Shown: positions 63,881 to 64,000 of the stretch, one piece after another
Numbering within the stretch: the first letter of the stretch is position 1
Layout of the letters: every line of letters begins with the position of its first letter
NCBI RefSeq assembly: GCF_032854445.1
Contig: NC_088295.1
Coordinates: forward strand, 2,482,501 to 2,546,500
DNA length: 64,000 nucleotides
From: Liolophura sinensis
Taxonomy: Eukaryota > Mollusca > Polyplacophora > Chitonida > Chitonidae
Direction of reading: 5' to 3'
Translations under genes and position numbers: made by a program
Notes under the pieces: generated by a model
The model's database searches: none
What the model saw: only the letters and a program-made list of their open reading frames with translations
What the model was told of the DNA's origin: nothing

Positions 63881-64000
63881 CTAGACACGTGACAAACAAT
63901 CAGCAATCACATTATCTTTCCCTTTTATGTGTCTAATCTCTAGATTAAATTCTTGCAAAAGCAAACTCCACCGTAACAATCTTCGGTTTTTACCTTTTAG
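63881..64000 (-). CDS. Ty3/gypsy-type pol, C-terminal end of RNase H (partial)
   Basis: The last 39 codons of a pol polyprotein, cut by the right edge of the window. The residues [13 protein letters not shown] and [17 protein letters not shown] match the well-known RNase H C-terminus of Ty3/gypsy polyproteins (R..RW...L..F...I....GK.N..AD.LSR). RNase H removes the RNA strand during reverse transcription. The frame ends with a TAG stop straight after SRV. Only 114 bp remain before the LTR, too little for an integrase, which in most gypsy elements follows RNase H. The integrase is therefore either upstream, as in Gmr1-like elements, or lost. The visible 120 bp are intact; whether the rest is functional cannot be judged. 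Confidence 0.85.
   Translation of the reverse strand, partial: LKGKNRRLLRWSLLLQEFNLEIRHIKGKDNVIADCLSRV

Overview
This is eukaryotic, probably molluscan, genomic DNA. It has no operons, no bacterial-type gene density and no long ORF of non-repetitive composition. It carries two decayed copies (about 50239-50333 and 52331-52440) of a dispersed sequence with the core ACGGCGGCCAGCATTATGG and GTGGGAGGAAATCGG, which I know from memory as very common in gastropod and bivalve DNA. The right edge holds the 3' end of a Ty3/gypsy-type LTR retrotransposon. The species cannot be named from the sequence alone.

The dominant content is tandem repeats. I count about 30 separate minisatellite or microsatellite arrays, mostly unrelated in sequence, covering roughly 21 kb, or about one third of the window. 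By position and unit length they are: 1853 (68 bp), 4998 (85), 6672 (44), 7313 (21), 10509 (39), 17304 (39), 20400 (85), 23782 (35, partly inverted), 24571 (49-50), 26450 (12 and longer), 27551 (77), 28677 (49), 29855 (about 50, degenerate), 31293 (28), 34195 (39), 34560 (45), 38477 (44), 39060 (48, about 63 copies), 43252 (39), 43520 (26), 43851 (34), 43999 (50), 46068 (45, 15 copies), 46940 (48, made of two 24-bp halves), 48685 (GA), 51235 (39), 52138 (42), 52620 (24), 54440 (56) and 57310 (73). Most long ORFs in the window, including one of 712 codons, are these arrays read through, because the unit is a multiple of 3 or lacks stops. They are not convincing genes.

Layout: 1-20400 is unique sequence broken by six short arrays. 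20400-25385 is an almost continuous satellite block that includes an inverted (fold-back) array. 25385-38470 is mixed. 38477-47580 is the densest repeat block. 48685-55660 has the GA tract, the two molluscan dispersed repeats and three more arrays. 55660-60820 is mostly unique. 60822-64000 is a transposable-element cluster: a 240-bp MITE-like element with GGGCCC termini, a 431-bp MITE-like element with TAAAGCCGG termini, and on the minus strand a 1,011-bp 3' LTR, polypurine tract and RNase H C-terminus of a gypsy-type element whose body continues beyond the right edge. In that element RNase H is followed by a stop and the LTR with no room for integrase, which suggests the unusual Gmr1-like order (integrase before reverse transcriptase).

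I found no protein-coding host gene, tRNA, rRNA or CRISPR that I can support. The window is best read as intergenic or deep intronic DNA. Two short ORFs are listed at low confidence only.
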